From Clostridia bacterium (GTDB lineage: Bacteria > Bacillota > Clostridia > Christensenellales > Aristaeellaceae), in the NCBI GenBank assembly GCA_017431365.1, contig JAFRLF010000086.1, forward strand, positions 1 through 47,876: a stretch of 47,876 nt of DNA, written 5' to 3'. Within the stretch, counting starts at the first letter, position 1, and every line of letters starts with the position of its first letter. The position numbers and the translations under genes are program-made. Shown here piece by piece: positions 33,268 through 41,857 of the stretch. Under the pieces are notes generated by a model that did not search any database, was not told the DNA's origin, and saw only the letters and a list, made by a program, of their open reading frames with translations.

Positions 33268-34177
33268 AGTGTGCGCCTCCCGTAATCGTTTTTAGATTGT
33301 CTATGCCGTATTTGTTCATGACGCCCGGCAGATCGGCGATGATCCGCTGGCAGGCGTAGGGGTCGATCAGATTGGCCGTCCCGACCTGAACGGCGCTCGC
33401 GCCGCAGAGCATCATCTCGATGACGTCCTCGGCGGAGGCGATGCCTCCCATGCCGATCAGGGGGATACTGACGGCCTCGTACACCTGGTAGACCATCCGC
33501 TGAGCGACGGGTCGGATGCCCGGGCCGGAGTATCCGCCCATTTTGTTGGCGATGATGGGCTTTTTCGTCCGGAGGTCCACGCGCATGCCCAACATCGTGT
33601 TGATGAGGCTCAGACCGTCCGCGCCGGCGTCCTCGCAGGCCCGGGCGATGGTGACGATGTCCGTCACGTTCGGCGAGAGCTTGATCCACACTGGCTTGCG
33701 CGTGACGGTCTTGACCGCCCGCGTGACAGCCGCGGCCTGTTCGGGCTGCGTGCCGAAGGCCATGCCGCCCCCGTGGACGTTCGGGCAGCTGACGTTGACT
33801 TCGATCCAGCCGATCTGTTCTATAGCGTCAAGCTTTTCACATGTCCGGGCGTACTCCTCGACGGAGAAGCCGCTGACGTTTGCTACCACGGGCTTGTGAA
33901 AGACGCGCAGCAGCTTCGGCAGTTCCTCGGCGATGACGCTGTCCACGCCGGGATTCTGAAGGCCCACCGCGTTGATCATGCCGCTGTCGCACTCGGCGAT
34001 GCGGGGGGTGGGGTTGCCAAATCGCGGATTGAGCGTTGTGCCCTTGAAGGAGAACGACCCGAGGACGTCGATGTCGTAAAGCTCCGCGAACTCGTATCCG
34101 TATCCGAAGGTGCCGCTGGCGGCGATGACGGGGGTGTCGAGCTTTATGCCGTTGAGGGTCACGCTTGTGTCGGCCAC
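33260..34177 (-). CDS. pyrD: Dihydroorotate dehydrogenase type 1B, catalytic subunit
   Basis: A 305-residue FMN enzyme of the type 1B class that passes electrons to NAD+ through PyrK. The FMN site [16 protein letters not shown], the catalytic Cys in [12 protein letters not shown], and the phosphate-binding loop [15 protein letters not shown] are visible. The start is GTG at 34177 with GGGAGGAG upstream; it overlaps the end of pyrK by 19 nt. A longer frame to 34261 is an artefact of that overlap. Confidence 0.94.
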   Translation of the reverse strand: MADTSVTLNGIKLDTPVIAASGTFGYGYEFAELYDIDVLGSFSFKGTTLNPRFGNPTPRIAECDSGMINAVGLQNPGVDSVIAEELPKLLRVFHKPVVANVSGFSVEEYARTCEKLDAIEQIGWIEVNVSCPNVHGGGMAFGTQPEQAAAVTRAVKTVTRKPVWIKLSPNVTDIVTIARACEDAGADGLSLINTMLGMRVDLRTKKPIIANKMGGYSGPGIRPVAQRMVYQVYEAVSIPLIGMGGIASAEDVIEMMLCGASAVQVGTANLIDPYACQRIIADLPGVMNKYGIDNLKTITGGAHCG

Positions 34178-34902
34178 AGGATCTCCTCCCTTCTGAAGAC
34201 GGGTCCGTCCTTGCAGACGCGCCTCGGTCCCGATTTTGTCATGACGCTGCAGCCCATGCACGCGCCGAATCCGCAGCCCATGCGCTCTTCGAAGCTGTAT
34301 TGGCCGCTCGTCCGGGCCGTTCGCTCGATCGCGCGGTACATGGGCATGGGCCCGCAGGTAAAGAAGTAATCGTATTCCAGTTCGGACATGACGTCGGTCA
34401 CGAAACCCGCTCGGCCATAGGAGCCGTCCGCCGTGGTCACGTACGTCTCAAGCCCCAGCCTGGCGAAGAGATCCTCTCCGTAAACCTCGTCCTTCGTGTT
34501 GTAGCCCAGGACGGCGGTTGGCTTCACGCCCTTGCCGACACATGCCTTCGCGAGGGCGTAGAGCGGCGCGCAGCCCGATCCGCCGCCCAAGAGGAGCGGC
34601 CTTCTAACGCCTTCCGGCAGAGAATACCCGTTTCCCAGCCCGCACAGGACGTCGAGCGCTGTCCCCGCCGGCAGGGCGGTCATGTACTCGGTGCCCCGCC
34701 CGACGGGCTTGTAGATGACGCAAAAGCCGCTTTCATCCCAGTCGTGGATGGACATGGGCCTGCGCAGGGGAAAGGACTCGAGCTTTATGTTGACAAACTG
34801 TCCGGGCGCAGTGATGGCCGAGGTGTCCCCTTCCAGGATCATGCGGTGATATACCACGTTGAGCGGTTCGTTCGATCTGATGACATATGTGCCCTGGCGC
34901 AT
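34159..34902 (-). CDS. pyrK: Dihydroorotate dehydrogenase electron-transfer subunit
   Basis: A 247-residue ferredoxin-reductase-type subunit. An FAD domain (RRPMSIHDWD) is followed by an NAD domain (LLLGGGSGCAPLYALA) and a C-terminal [2Fe-2S] motif with four Cys in GCGFGACMGC...VCKDGP. It moves electrons from PyrD to NAD+. The ATG at 34902 has AGGAGG 8 nt upstream. Gene overlap with pyrD fits the obligate complex. Confidence 0.93.
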   Translation of the reverse strand: MRQGTYVIRSNEPLNVVYHRMILEGDTSAITAPGQFVNIKLESFPLRRPMSIHDWDESGFCVIYKPVGRGTEYMTALPAGTALDVLCGLGNGYSLPEGVRRPLLLGGGSGCAPLYALAKACVGKGVKPTAVLGYNTKDEVYGEDLFARLGLETYVTTADGSYGRAGFVTDVMSELEYDYFFTCGPMPMYRAIERTARTSGQYSFEERMGCGFGACMGCSVMTKSGPRRVCKDGPVFRREEILWPTQA

Positions 34903-34916
34903 GGATCGCGCCTCCT

Positions 34917-36167
34917 TTACAGGCTCGCCCGCCATACGGGTTCGCCGTGATATACCGTCATCCGGCACGCGCCGCTGACAGTCCAGCCCTCGAAGGGCGT
35001 GCTCTTTCCCATACTCAGGAAATCGGACGGATCGACGACGTATTCGCGCTGAAGGTCAAACACCGTGAAATTAGCCGTCTGTCCCTCGTTCAGCCCGCAG
35101 GGAATGCCGAAGCGGCGTCCGGGATTGACGGACATCAGCTCGACAAGGCGTGACAGGCTGAGAATGCCCGGCTTTACCAGATATGTGTACAGGAGCGGGA
35201 AGGCCGTTTCCAGGCCGACCACGCCCATCAGGCTGCCGTCAAGGCCGTGGCTCTTTTCATCAGCGGAATGGGGCGCGTGATCCGTGGCGATCATGTCGAT
35301 CGTCCCGTCGAGGAGCCCTTCGACGAGCGCGTCGCGGTCTCGCCGCGAGCGGATGGGCGGGTTCATCTTGAACCGGCCCTCTTCCTTGAGCATGCTGTCG
35401 TCCAGGAGCAGGTAGTGCGGCGCCGTTTCGCAGGTCACGTCCACGCCCCGCGCCTTGGCCTCGCGGATGAGATCGACGCTCTCCTTGCAGGAGATGTGGC
35501 ACACGTGATAGCGGCATCCCGTAGCCTCGGCGAGGCGCAGATCCCGGGCGATCGGCAGGTACTCGCTCTCCCGGCATATGCCCCGATGACCGTGAAGGCG
35601 GGCGTAGTCGCCGTCGTGGATGTATCCGCCGCGGAGAAGATCGTTCTGCTCGCAGTGCGCAGCCAGGATCCGATCAAGGGCTTTGGCCTTTTCCATGCAT
35701 GCCCGCATGACGTCTTCGGACTGGATGCCCTTTCCGTCGTCGGAGAAGGCGCAGATGTCGGGAGCCATGGCCTCCATGTTGGAGAGCGTTTCGCCCTTTT
35801 CACCGACGGTGCAGGCTCCGTAGGGACGGACGTCGATGCACGCGCCCTGCCGGATGAGCTGCAGTTCCTCGTCGAGATGCGGGCGCGAGTCCGGCACGGG
35901 ATTCAGGTTCGGCATGGCGCAGACCGCCGTGTAACCGCCGCGGGCCGCCGCCCTCGAACCGGTGGCTATGGTCTCTTTATAGGAAAAACCCGGCTCTCGA
36001 AAATGCACATGCACGTCGATGAGACCGGGTAATGTGACGCATCCGTCAAAGTGAAAGATTTCTCCCTCGGCGGGACGGGCGCTGATCAATCCATCCGTCA
36101 CGGAAAGCTCGCGGGGAGAAAAAACGCCGTTTTCATAGCACAGGCAGCCTTTGACCGTCAGGTTCAA
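34917..36167 (-). CDS. pyrC: Dihydroorotase
   Basis: A 416-residue amidohydrolase that closes carbamoyl aspartate to dihydroorotate. The metal motif DVHVHFREPG, the second-metal blocks AAHCEQN and YHVCHISCKES, and the catalytic ATDHAPHS are intact, placing it in the Bacillus-type class. The start is a TTG at 36167 with AAAGGAG 5 nt upstream. The frame continues to 36251, but that stretch is the leader with the attenuator, so the longer protein is rejected. It is the first gene of the pyrimidine operon. Confidence 0.92.
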   Translation of the reverse strand: MNLTVKGCLCYENGVFSPRELSVTDGLISARPAEGEIFHFDGCVTLPGLIDVHVHFREPGFSYKETIATGSRAAARGGYTAVCAMPNLNPVPDSRPHLDEELQLIRQGACIDVRPYGACTVGEKGETLSNMEAMAPDICAFSDDGKGIQSEDVMRACMEKAKALDRILAAHCEQNDLLRGGYIHDGDYARLHGHRGICRESEYLPIARDLRLAEATGCRYHVCHISCKESVDLIREAKARGVDVTCETAPHYLLLDDSMLKEEGRFKMNPPIRSRRDRDALVEGLLDGTIDMIATDHAPHSADEKSHGLDGSLMGVVGLETAFPLLYTYLVKPGILSLSRLVELMSVNPGRRFGIPCGLNEGQTANFTVFDLQREYVVDPSDFLSMGKSTPFEGWTVSGACRMTVYHGEPVWRASL

Positions 36168-36187
36168 GCGAACTCCTTTCCGGGCGG

Positions 36188-36219
36188 CAAAAAATAAAGC
36201 CTTGCCGCGCCACGGCAAG
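36188..36219 (-). terminator. Attenuator terminator in the pyr leader
   Basis: On the minus strand CTTGCCG (36219-36213) pairs with CGGCAAG (36207-36201) around a 5-nt loop and is followed by GCTTTATTTTTT. The terminator lies just before the pyrC ribosome site, so it decides entry into the operon. Confidence 0.85.
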
Positions 36220-36224
36220 ACATA

Positions 36225-36258
36225 ACGGCACAGTCGCGCCGTCTCATTCATCTTGCCG
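36225..36258 (-). promoter_or_regulatory. Antiterminator elements of the pyr leader
   Basis: An upstream CGGCAAGA on the minus strand (starting at 36258) is complementary over 8 bp to TCUUGCCG of the terminator's 5' arm, so it can form a structure that excludes the terminator. Between them lies a hairpin with a 7-bp stem, ACGGCGC/GUGCCGU (36242-36225), closing the antiterminator. Confidence 0.65.
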
Positions 36259-36282
36259 GTCTCTCAGTACCGTCTTAAAGAT
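36250..36282 (-). promoter_or_regulatory. PyrR-binding hairpin (PYR element) in the pyr leader
   Basis: On the minus strand a 33-nt hairpin has a lower stem AUCUU/AAGAU, a purine internal loop, an upper stem CGGU/ACCG and a loop containing CUGAGAG. This matches the CNGNGAG loop of the PyrR anti-antiterminator known from Bacillus and other Firmicutes. It also contains the CGGCAAGA arm needed for antitermination, so PyrR-UMP binding would favour the terminator. The pyrR gene is not in the window. Confidence 0.75.
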
Positions 36283-36304
36283 GATTTTTTCATCCGTCCA
36301 CATC

Positions 36305-36333
36305 ATATTACGGAGAAAACCGGCGCCTGTCAA
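36305..36333 (-). promoter_or_regulatory. Promoter of the pyrimidine operon
   Basis: On the minus strand TTGACA (36333-36328) and TAATAT (36310-36305) are 17 bp apart. Transcription would begin near 36298, shortly before the PyrR-binding hairpin. Confidence 0.75.
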
Positions 36334-36388
36334 GCGCGTCCCGGTGAGGAGCCGAAATTTATCACGGCCTTTGCCACGGGTTAACCTG

Positions 36389-37006
36389 TCACCGCTTCCG
36401 CGGTTTCATCCACGCGAGATGAAGGGATATGGGCTGATCGCCCCGGGCGAAGACGTGTTTTCCCGCCACGAGGAAGCCGATCATCACGCAGCCGAGGCGT
36501 ATGCCACCGCTTGGCAGAAACAGCAGGCTCAGGAGCGCAAAGAGGTTGTACGTGACGACGGAGCGCCAGAGGTGCGTGTCAACGACCGCCACCGTGGAGA
36601 AAAAGATGTAAAGGCCCGCCAGGAGGAGAAACGCTTCTCTGACCGGATAGAGCCCCAGCGCGACGCCGAAGGAGACGGCGATGCCCTTTCCGCCGCCCCG
36701 GAATCGGGTAAAGGCCGGGAACAGATGCCCGATCACCGGCGCGGCGACGATCAGGCCGAAGATCAGCGCCGTGGGATCGGCGTTTCTCATGGCGATAAAT
36801 GTCGGAAGGAAGCCCTTCATCACGTCGCCAATCAGGGCGGGAACGCCGCATTTCAGGCCGCCGTGGCGAAACGCGTTGAAGACGCCTAGATTGCCGTCGT
36901 CGCTGGGGGTGACGATGTCCGTACGAAACAGGAGGGCGGGGAGCCATTTGGCGAGCATCAGACTGCCGCTCAGGTACCCCGCCAGAATCAGGCCGATGTT
37001 GAGCAT
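36389..37006 (-). CDS. PlsY-like glycerol-3-phosphate acyltransferase family protein
   Basis: A 205-residue membrane protein with about five helices. It has the PlsY block order: the first-helix GSLML, the loop DDGNLGVFNAFRHGG in place of the usual SGN-x-G-x-x-N-x-x-R, KGFLP, and FRGGGKGIAVSFGV. PlsY transfers acyl from acyl-phosphate to glycerol-3-phosphate. The altered first loop suggests a divergent paralogue, not the main PlsY. It follows the glucosyltransferase gene by 14 bp. Confidence 0.78.
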   Translation of the reverse strand: MLNIGLILAGYLSGSLMLAKWLPALLFRTDIVTPSDDGNLGVFNAFRHGGLKCGVPALIGDVMKGFLPTFIAMRNADPTALIFGLIVAAPVIGHLFPAFTRFRGGGKGIAVSFGVALGLYPVREAFLLLAGLYIFFSTVAVVDTHLWRSVVTYNLFALLSLLFLPSGGIRLGCVMIGFLVAGKHVFARGDQPISLHLAWMKPRKR

Positions 37007-37020
37007 GTGCGAACCCCTTT

Positions 37021-38130
37021 TCAGCGGGACTTTTCCTCGATCAGGTCGAGGATTCTCTCCGCCGCGTCGGGAAGAGCGTTGAGGGACTGGTTTTTCATCA
37101 TGGCGCGCTGACGGACGGCGTCCCGGGCGAGCTCTACCCCATAGGTGATCTGATCGTCGATAGACTGCGCGGCGTAGGAAAGGCCGTGCTCTTCGAAGAA
37201 CATGCTGTTGGCGGTTTCACAGCCGGGGATGGGCGCGGTATGGATCAGGGGAACGTTTCTGACCAGCGCTTCGGTGGAGGTGAGGCCGCCGGGCTTGGTG
37301 TACAGGACGTCGCACGCGGACATGTAGGCCGCCACCTGATCGGTGAAGCCGATGATCCTGACGCGCTCTTTACCCCTGAATTTCTCGTTCAGGGCGTTTA
37401 AAAGGCGCTGATTGTTTCCGCAGATCACGACGATATACCCATCGCTTACTTCCTGGTAGAGGCGCTGCGCAAAGGTCATAATGCGCCCCGATCCCATGCT
37501 CCCGCCCATGACGAGAAAGACGGGGTCGTCGGGGGGAAGATCCATGGCCTTTCGGGCCGCGGCCCGATCCTCCCCGCCAGAAAAGCGTTTGCTGACGGGA
37601 ATGCCGAGCGGCGCGAGCCGCTGCTCGGGCAGGCCGCGCCGGACGTATTCGGCGACGAGGTCGGCATGGGGAATGACATAATAGTCGCAGTCCAGTTCCT
37701 CCCAGAAAGGCTGGCAGGTGTAATCCGTCGCGATGGCCACCGTCAGGGGGAGCGCGTAGCCCTTGCGGCGCAGGTAGCTGACGGCCTGACAGGCGAACAG
37801 GTGCGTCATGACGACGGCGTCGAAGCGGTTGTTCTCCAGGTATTGCTGAAGCTTCCGCGCGAAGGGGATCATCGCGTAATAGACGGGGGAATACCGCTTC
37901 GTCGTGCTCAGTTTCTGCGCCGTACCGTAGATCATCCCAAAGAAGTGAGGCGTGTATTTCGCGATATTGATATATGAATTGCTTATGAGGTCGCTGGCCG
38001 TCTGGTTGATCAGAGAGAGGAAGTCCAGCTTAACGGTTTCATGGCCGCGAGCCTGACAAACCTCGAGCACAGCGCTCGCGGCGGTATTATGACCTCCGCC
38101 TGTGTTGCAGGTCAGGATCAGTATCTTCAT
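37021..38130 (-). CDS. Diacylglycerol glucosyltransferase/MGDG synthase-like glycosyltransferase
   Basis: A 369-residue GT28-type enzyme. The N-terminal MGDG-synthase domain starts ILTCNTGGGHNTAA, and the C-terminal domain has MGGSMGSGRI, the TKPGGLTSTEALV donor-binding block and IPGCETANSMFF. UgtP relatives put glucose on diacylglycerol to make membrane glycolipid and the lipoteichoic acid anchor. It sits in a two-gene operon with the PlsY-like gene, so both would act on membrane lipids. The ATG follows a weak site. Confidence 0.88.
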   Translation of the reverse strand: MKILILTCNTGGGHNTAASAVLEVCQARGHETVKLDFLSLINQTASDLISNSYINIAKYTPHFFGMIYGTAQKLSTTKRYSPVYYAMIPFARKLQQYLENNRFDAVVMTHLFACQAVSYLRRKGYALPLTVAIATDYTCQPFWEELDCDYYVIPHADLVAEYVRRGLPEQRLAPLGIPVSKRFSGGEDRAAARKAMDLPPDDPVFLVMGGSMGSGRIMTFAQRLYQEVSDGYIVVICGNNQRLLNALNEKFRGKERVRIIGFTDQVAAYMSACDVLYTKPGGLTSTEALVRNVPLIHTAPIPGCETANSMFFEEHGLSYAAQSIDDQITYGVELARDAVRQRAMMKNQSLNALPDAAERILDLIEEKSR

Positions 38131-38173
38131 TTTAAGAGTCCTCGTTGCGTAATATTCCGTACTTAAGGACGGA

Positions 38174-39136
38174 TCATAGTTTTTCAGTGACGGCTCGCCG
38201 GTCTTCCGGCGAGAGATTCAGCGCGTCCATCGCCTGTTCTCTTGTCAGATTTAGCATTGTCATGATGTTTCGTACATGAGCCAGCGTAGCGTCAGCGCGA
38301 CCCTCAGCGCGACCCTCAGCGCGACCCTCAGCGCGACCCTCAGCGCGACCCTCAGCGCGACCCTCAGCGCGACCTTCAGCGCGACCTTCAGCGCGACCTG
38401 CGGCTAGCCCTTCTTTCCTGGCGGTGGACATTTGATTCTCATAATCCAGTTGAGCCATACGGCGATCCCATAGCAGTTGTCGTTCGGACGGCGTGCTCAT
38501 TATGACTTCCATTGTCTTCATCGCCTCCCTGACACCGTTGTTTTCAATTCGATTTATTTCGCTCCAGGTTTGAGCGCGAAACGCATTCGCCCACTGTAGA
38601 AGGCTTTGGTTTTGATCCCCCGATTGTTCATTCACAGCAGTCAGATCCAGCACGTAGAAGGAAAGCTTGTCGGAGTACAAACGTCCTTCCATATCTCTTA
38701 GTTCATATTTAGCGTAAAACCGCTTATGATCGGGGAAAAGCGTGTGGTCCATGATGGCGATTTGTACGACAGGCTGCAGTTCTTCGTATTGAAACTGTGA
38801 ACCTCTGGACTGTTCATCGATTTGCCGGCAAGCATAAACCAGCGTTCGGTTTGTCCAGTTCTCAAAACGACGCACCTGTAATTCGATGAGGATGTATTCG
38901 CCATCATTTACGTGAAGTTTCAGGTCGAGGACTGTGACCTTTGTGTCGATCGAAGAATTGTACTGCATCGGATTGAGAACATCTATTGATTCGATATTCT
39001 CCTCGGGCATGCTCAACAGTGCGCTCAACAGACTCCGCAGCGCTTTCATGTTTTGGGAGAACACCATATGAAACAAAAGATCGTTCGTTAGTGCGCAATA
39101 ATCGAACACCTGAGGAACTTGGGCGGGTTCTTTCAT
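38174..39136 (-). CDS. Rpn family recombination-promoting nuclease/putative transposase
   Basis: A 320-residue PD-(D/E)XK nuclease family protein. The catalytic core is near the N-terminus: Asp71 in VLDLKLHV, then E-L-Q (85-87) in YILIELQ. N-terminal to it is LTNDLLFHMVFSQ, common to the family. Near the C-terminus nine tandem GRAE/GRAD units form a low-complexity linker (about residues 249-284), then a short helix. The chosen ATG at 39136 has AGGGTG 7 nt upstream. Relatives in E. coli (RpnA) cut DNA and raise recombination, and many are defence- or transposon-associated. Confidence 0.85.
   Translation of the reverse strand: MKEPAQVPQVFDYCALTNDLLFHMVFSQNMKALRSLLSALLSMPEENIESIDVLNPMQYNSSIDTKVTVLDLKLHVNDGEYILIELQVRRFENWTNRTLVYACRQIDEQSRGSQFQYEELQPVVQIAIMDHTLFPDHKRFYAKYELRDMEGRLYSDKLSFYVLDLTAVNEQSGDQNQSLLQWANAFRAQTWSEINRIENNGVREAMKTMEVIMSTPSERQLLWDRRMAQLDYENQMSTARKEGLAAGRAEGRAEGRAEGRAEGRAEGRAEGRAEGRAEGRADATLAHVRNIMTMLNLTREQAMDALNLSPEDRRAVTEKL
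38293..38400 (-). repeat. Nine-copy 12-bp tandem repeat inside the Rpn gene
   Basis: Nine head-to-tail units of CAGCGCGACCCT (plus-strand spelling; the last three differ at one or two positions) encode GRAE repeats in frame. Units 1-6 are identical, which suggests recent expansion by slippage. As 12 is a multiple of 3 the copy number can vary without breaking the frame. Confidence 0.95.
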
Positions 39137-39153
39137 CGTCAATCACCCTGCTT

Positions 39154-40095
39154 TTATTGTTTTATGCCGCGCGTCTCGAACAGATCCCCAAACAGGTCTT
39201 CGCGGTACGCGCCCGCCGCGGTCAGCCCGCGCATGGATTCGATGACGGCCTCCCTGTCGCTGGCGTAGGTGACGCCGAACCATTGATCGTCCGTGGGGAG
39301 TACGTCTACGGTGGCTCTGCCGGCCTCAAGCATTTCCTGCATGAAGGTCGGCAGCAGGAACTCAGCCTTCGGCTCCTGAGCGTGAAGCTTCAGGAAGGCC
39401 TCGAATCCGGTCTTCAGGTCGCCGATGAAGCTCTTCTGAAAGCCCCACATGTTCATGGATACCGGCGTCTCAAGGGGGAAGACGCGTTCTCCCGAACGGG
39501 CGGCGTCGCCGTCCCTGACCAGGTCGCGCGTCTCCTCTATGCGCGTCACGCGGCCGTCAGGCCCGACGGCGCATATGCCGCGGGTGACGCCGCCTCCCTC
39601 GCTGAGCGTCCGGCCCAGCTCGAATCCGGCCAGGGCGCAGGGGCGCACGGGACCGTCTTCGTGAGCTGTCAGCCAGTTATGAACGAGCCTGTAAGCCTTT
39701 TTGCCGTAATAGTCGTCGGCGTTGATGACGCAGAAGGGCTCGTCGATGACGTCCCGGCAGCTGAGCACGGCGTGGCCCGTTCCCCAGGGCTTGACGCGCT
39801 CCGCGGGACAGGTAAAGCCGGCCGGCAGGTCGTTTTTATCCTGATAGACATAGGCAAGCTCGACGCCCAGGCGGTCGGTGACCTTCAGTATGCGCCGCCC
39901 AATGGCTTCGTCAAAGTCCTGACGGATATCCTCGCGTATGATCAGCACGATTTTGTTAAAGCCCGCGGCGATGGCGTCGTGAATGGAGTAGTCGATGATC
40001 AGTTCGCCATTCAGGCCGATGGGCGTCAGCTGCTTGATGCCTCCGCCAAAGCGGGAGCCGATGCCGGCGGCCATCACAACTAGGGCAGTTTTCAT
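39154..40095 (-). CDS. NTP-transferase (sugar nucleotidyltransferase-like)
   Basis: A 313-residue nucleotidyltransferase. The G-rich N-terminal motif MAAGIGSRFGGGIKQL contacts the nucleotide, NADDYYGKKAY holds the metal-binding acidic pair, and PWGTGHAVLSC is the usual sugar-nucleotide segment. It resembles UTP-glucose-1-phosphate uridylyltransferase, but the substrate cannot be assigned. TAAGGAGG precedes its ATG. It follows the zinc-ribbon gene by 14 bp. Confidence 0.82.
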   Translation of the reverse strand: MKTALVVMAAGIGSRFGGGIKQLTPIGLNGELIIDYSIHDAIAAGFNKIVLIIREDIRQDFDEAIGRRILKVTDRLGVELAYVYQDKNDLPAGFTCPAERVKPWGTGHAVLSCRDVIDEPFCVINADDYYGKKAYRLVHNWLTAHEDGPVRPCALAGFELGRTLSEGGGVTRGICAVGPDGRVTRIEETRDLVRDGDAARSGERVFPLETPVSMNMWGFQKSFIGDLKTGFEAFLKLHAQEPKAEFLLPTFMQEMLEAGRATVDVLPTDDQWFGVTYASDREAVIESMRGLTAAGAYREDLFGDLFETRGIKQ

Positions 40096-40109
40096 GATGC
40101 AGGACCTCC

Positions 40110-40949
40110 TTATGAGGCGTTCTGTGGGTCAGACTGGTTTGTTTGTCTCAATTCGAGAAGGCGCTGATACTGCTCGGTCTTGCCCTCGCGGTTCAACAGC
40201 GCCAAAAGCCGGTCGTAAGGCTCGTCGCGGGTCGGCGCGTTGGTGATGAGGTAGACGTACACCGATTCCGCGCGGTCAAGGGCGTTGCACTCCTCAAAGC
40301 AGCGGGCTACCCGCAGGGCGAAATCGAAGTCGTCCCTGTTCTGCCGGAAGGCGCGATAGTAGGAGTCCGCCGCGTCCGCGTAATTGGCGTTGGCCTTCTG
40401 CCAGTCGCCCAAGGTCATATAGTCCTCCGCTGAGGCGGCGATATTGCTGGACGCCCGCAGCCTGCGCCCCGCGTCTGTGCGGAAGGCGAACCAGTATCCA
40501 ATGAACACCAACGCCAGCACGGTGACGACCGATATGATGATCATGACGGCCTTGCGCCCCGCGCCGACGTCGTCCTCATCGTAGTCGTCATCGTCGTAGT
40601 CGTCGTCCTCGTCTTCATCCTCGCCGTAGAAGGGGTCGTTGCGCTTCTGCTGCTCCAGGCGGAGCCTGGCGGTGGCGCGCTCGTCCTCGAAAGTCCGCTT
40701 GCGCTTGTCCGCCTCCTGACGCTCATCCTCGAAGAGGAACACGTCTCCCTTATCAGCCGGCGCGTGCCTGGAAGCGGTATGTCCTTCCTCTCCGATCGTA
40801 GGCATATGCCGTCGCTCGTCGGACGGCTTATCGGGGGCGTGCGCGCTGTCGGCGCTCGTCTCTTCCGTCAAAACAGGCAGTTTTGTGCCGCAGAAATTGC
40901 AGAATCTGGCGCCCTGCACATTTTCTTCTCCGCAGGATGGGCATTTCAT
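40110..40949 (-). CDS. Zinc-ribbon, single-pass membrane protein with TPR-like C-terminus
   Basis: A 279-residue protein that I cannot assign to a named family. Residues 1-24 form a zinc ribbon with CPSCGEEN and CNFCGTKL (C-x2-C twice). A charged linker follows, with a run of Asp and Glu near 105-125, then one hydrophobic helix near 134-158 and a helical C-terminal part with TPR-like character (YMTLGDWQKANANYADAADSYYRAF). The topology suggests a cytoplasmic ribbon and an external helical domain. The run of acidic residues could bind partners or metal. Confidence 0.6.
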   Translation of the reverse strand: MKCPSCGEENVQGARFCNFCGTKLPVLTEETSADSAHAPDKPSDERRHMPTIGEEGHTASRHAPADKGDVFLFEDERQEADKRKRTFEDERATARLRLEQQKRNDPFYGEDEDEDDDYDDDDYDEDDVGAGRKAVMIIISVVTVLALVFIGYWFAFRTDAGRRLRASSNIAASAEDYMTLGDWQKANANYADAADSYYRAFRQNRDDFDFALRVARCFEECNALDRAESVYVYLITNAPTRDEPYDRLLALLNREGKTEQYQRLLELRQTNQSDPQNAS

Positions 40950-40990
40950 CGTAGTTCGTTCCTCCGCATGTATCGTCGAATAGCGTCCGT

Positions 40991-41818
40991 TTATGACTTG
41001 ACAGTCCGCAGCGATTCGTAGTATGGATCGCCGCTGAAGTCGCGGCTGTCGTCCACCTCGCCGCCGAGAGCCTCTATGGCGTTGACGATTTCGATGTAGT
41101 CGAGATAGTTGATGTCCTGGCTCATTAGCGACGCGCGCAGCGGCTCGATGGCGCGAGCGTCGCCCAGTTTTGCCAGATACGAGGCGAACAGCGCCCTTTG
41201 GTCGAAGCGGGTCTTAAAGGCGTTCTCCACATAGGAATAGATGCGTTCATTGCCCGGAAAGTTGCACAGGACGTCCAAAAATATGTCCTGCGCCGCCGCC
41301 GGCGCGTTTTCCATGCGGTCAAGGATGGGAACGACGCAGGCTTCGCCCAGGTTTTTGAGCAGTTCAGCCGCCACGTCGGCCGTGTCGGAGGGCTCTTCCG
41401 CCGCCGAAATGATGTCGAGACACATTTCCATGGCGTCAACCGCGCCGATTTCCGTGAGCAAATTGAGCGCCGTGACGCGCAAAGCCTCGTCCTTGCCGCC
41501 GCGCGCCAGTTCCATGAGCGGATGGACGGCCTCTTCCTGCCGGTCGGCGATGGCTTCGAGCAGCAGGTCGGGCACGGATACGCCGCCTTCCTGATAGGCC
41601 TGGAGCAGGTCGATCAGTTCGTTTACGCTCTCAATCTCCTGAAAGTACGCCTCCGGCACCTTTCCGTCCAGGAAAGCCTGCGGCTCGCTGATCCAGCGCA
41701 TGTAAAGCTCCGGGATCCGGTCCTCCATTTCATCCATGGTCTTATAATGCTTGCGGTTGAACTTGACCCACTGTTCCATGTATGACTGAAAATGACTGTC
41801 AAAGTCAATAAGGCGCAT
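40991..41818 (-). CDS. HEAT-repeat-like helical protein
   Basis: A 275-residue soluble protein. Its middle and C-terminal parts consist of paired helices of HEAT type, for example ADVAAELLKNLGEACVVPIL and KLGDARAIEPLRASLMS. No catalytic motif is seen. It is probably a scaffold. It lies 39 bp downstream of the Hsp33 gene in a co-oriented run. AAAAGGAG precedes its ATG. Confidence 0.65.
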   Translation of the reverse strand: MRLIDFDSHFQSYMEQWVKFNRKHYKTMDEMEDRIPELYMRWISEPQAFLDGKVPEAYFQEIESVNELIDLLQAYQEGGVSVPDLLLEAIADRQEEAVHPLMELARGGKDEALRVTALNLLTEIGAVDAMEMCLDIISAAEEPSDTADVAAELLKNLGEACVVPILDRMENAPAAAQDIFLDVLCNFPGNERIYSYVENAFKTRFDQRALFASYLAKLGDARAIEPLRASLMSQDINYLDYIEIVNAIEALGGEVDDSRDFSGDPYYESLRTVKS

Positions 41819-41857
41819 CGGGATATCTCCTTTTATGTTGAATGGTTCGGAGACGGC

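Noticed and set aside
38293-38400. Possible CRISPR-like array
   Set aside because: The units are only 12 bp, are contiguous with no spacers, and are in frame within an Rpn-family gene.
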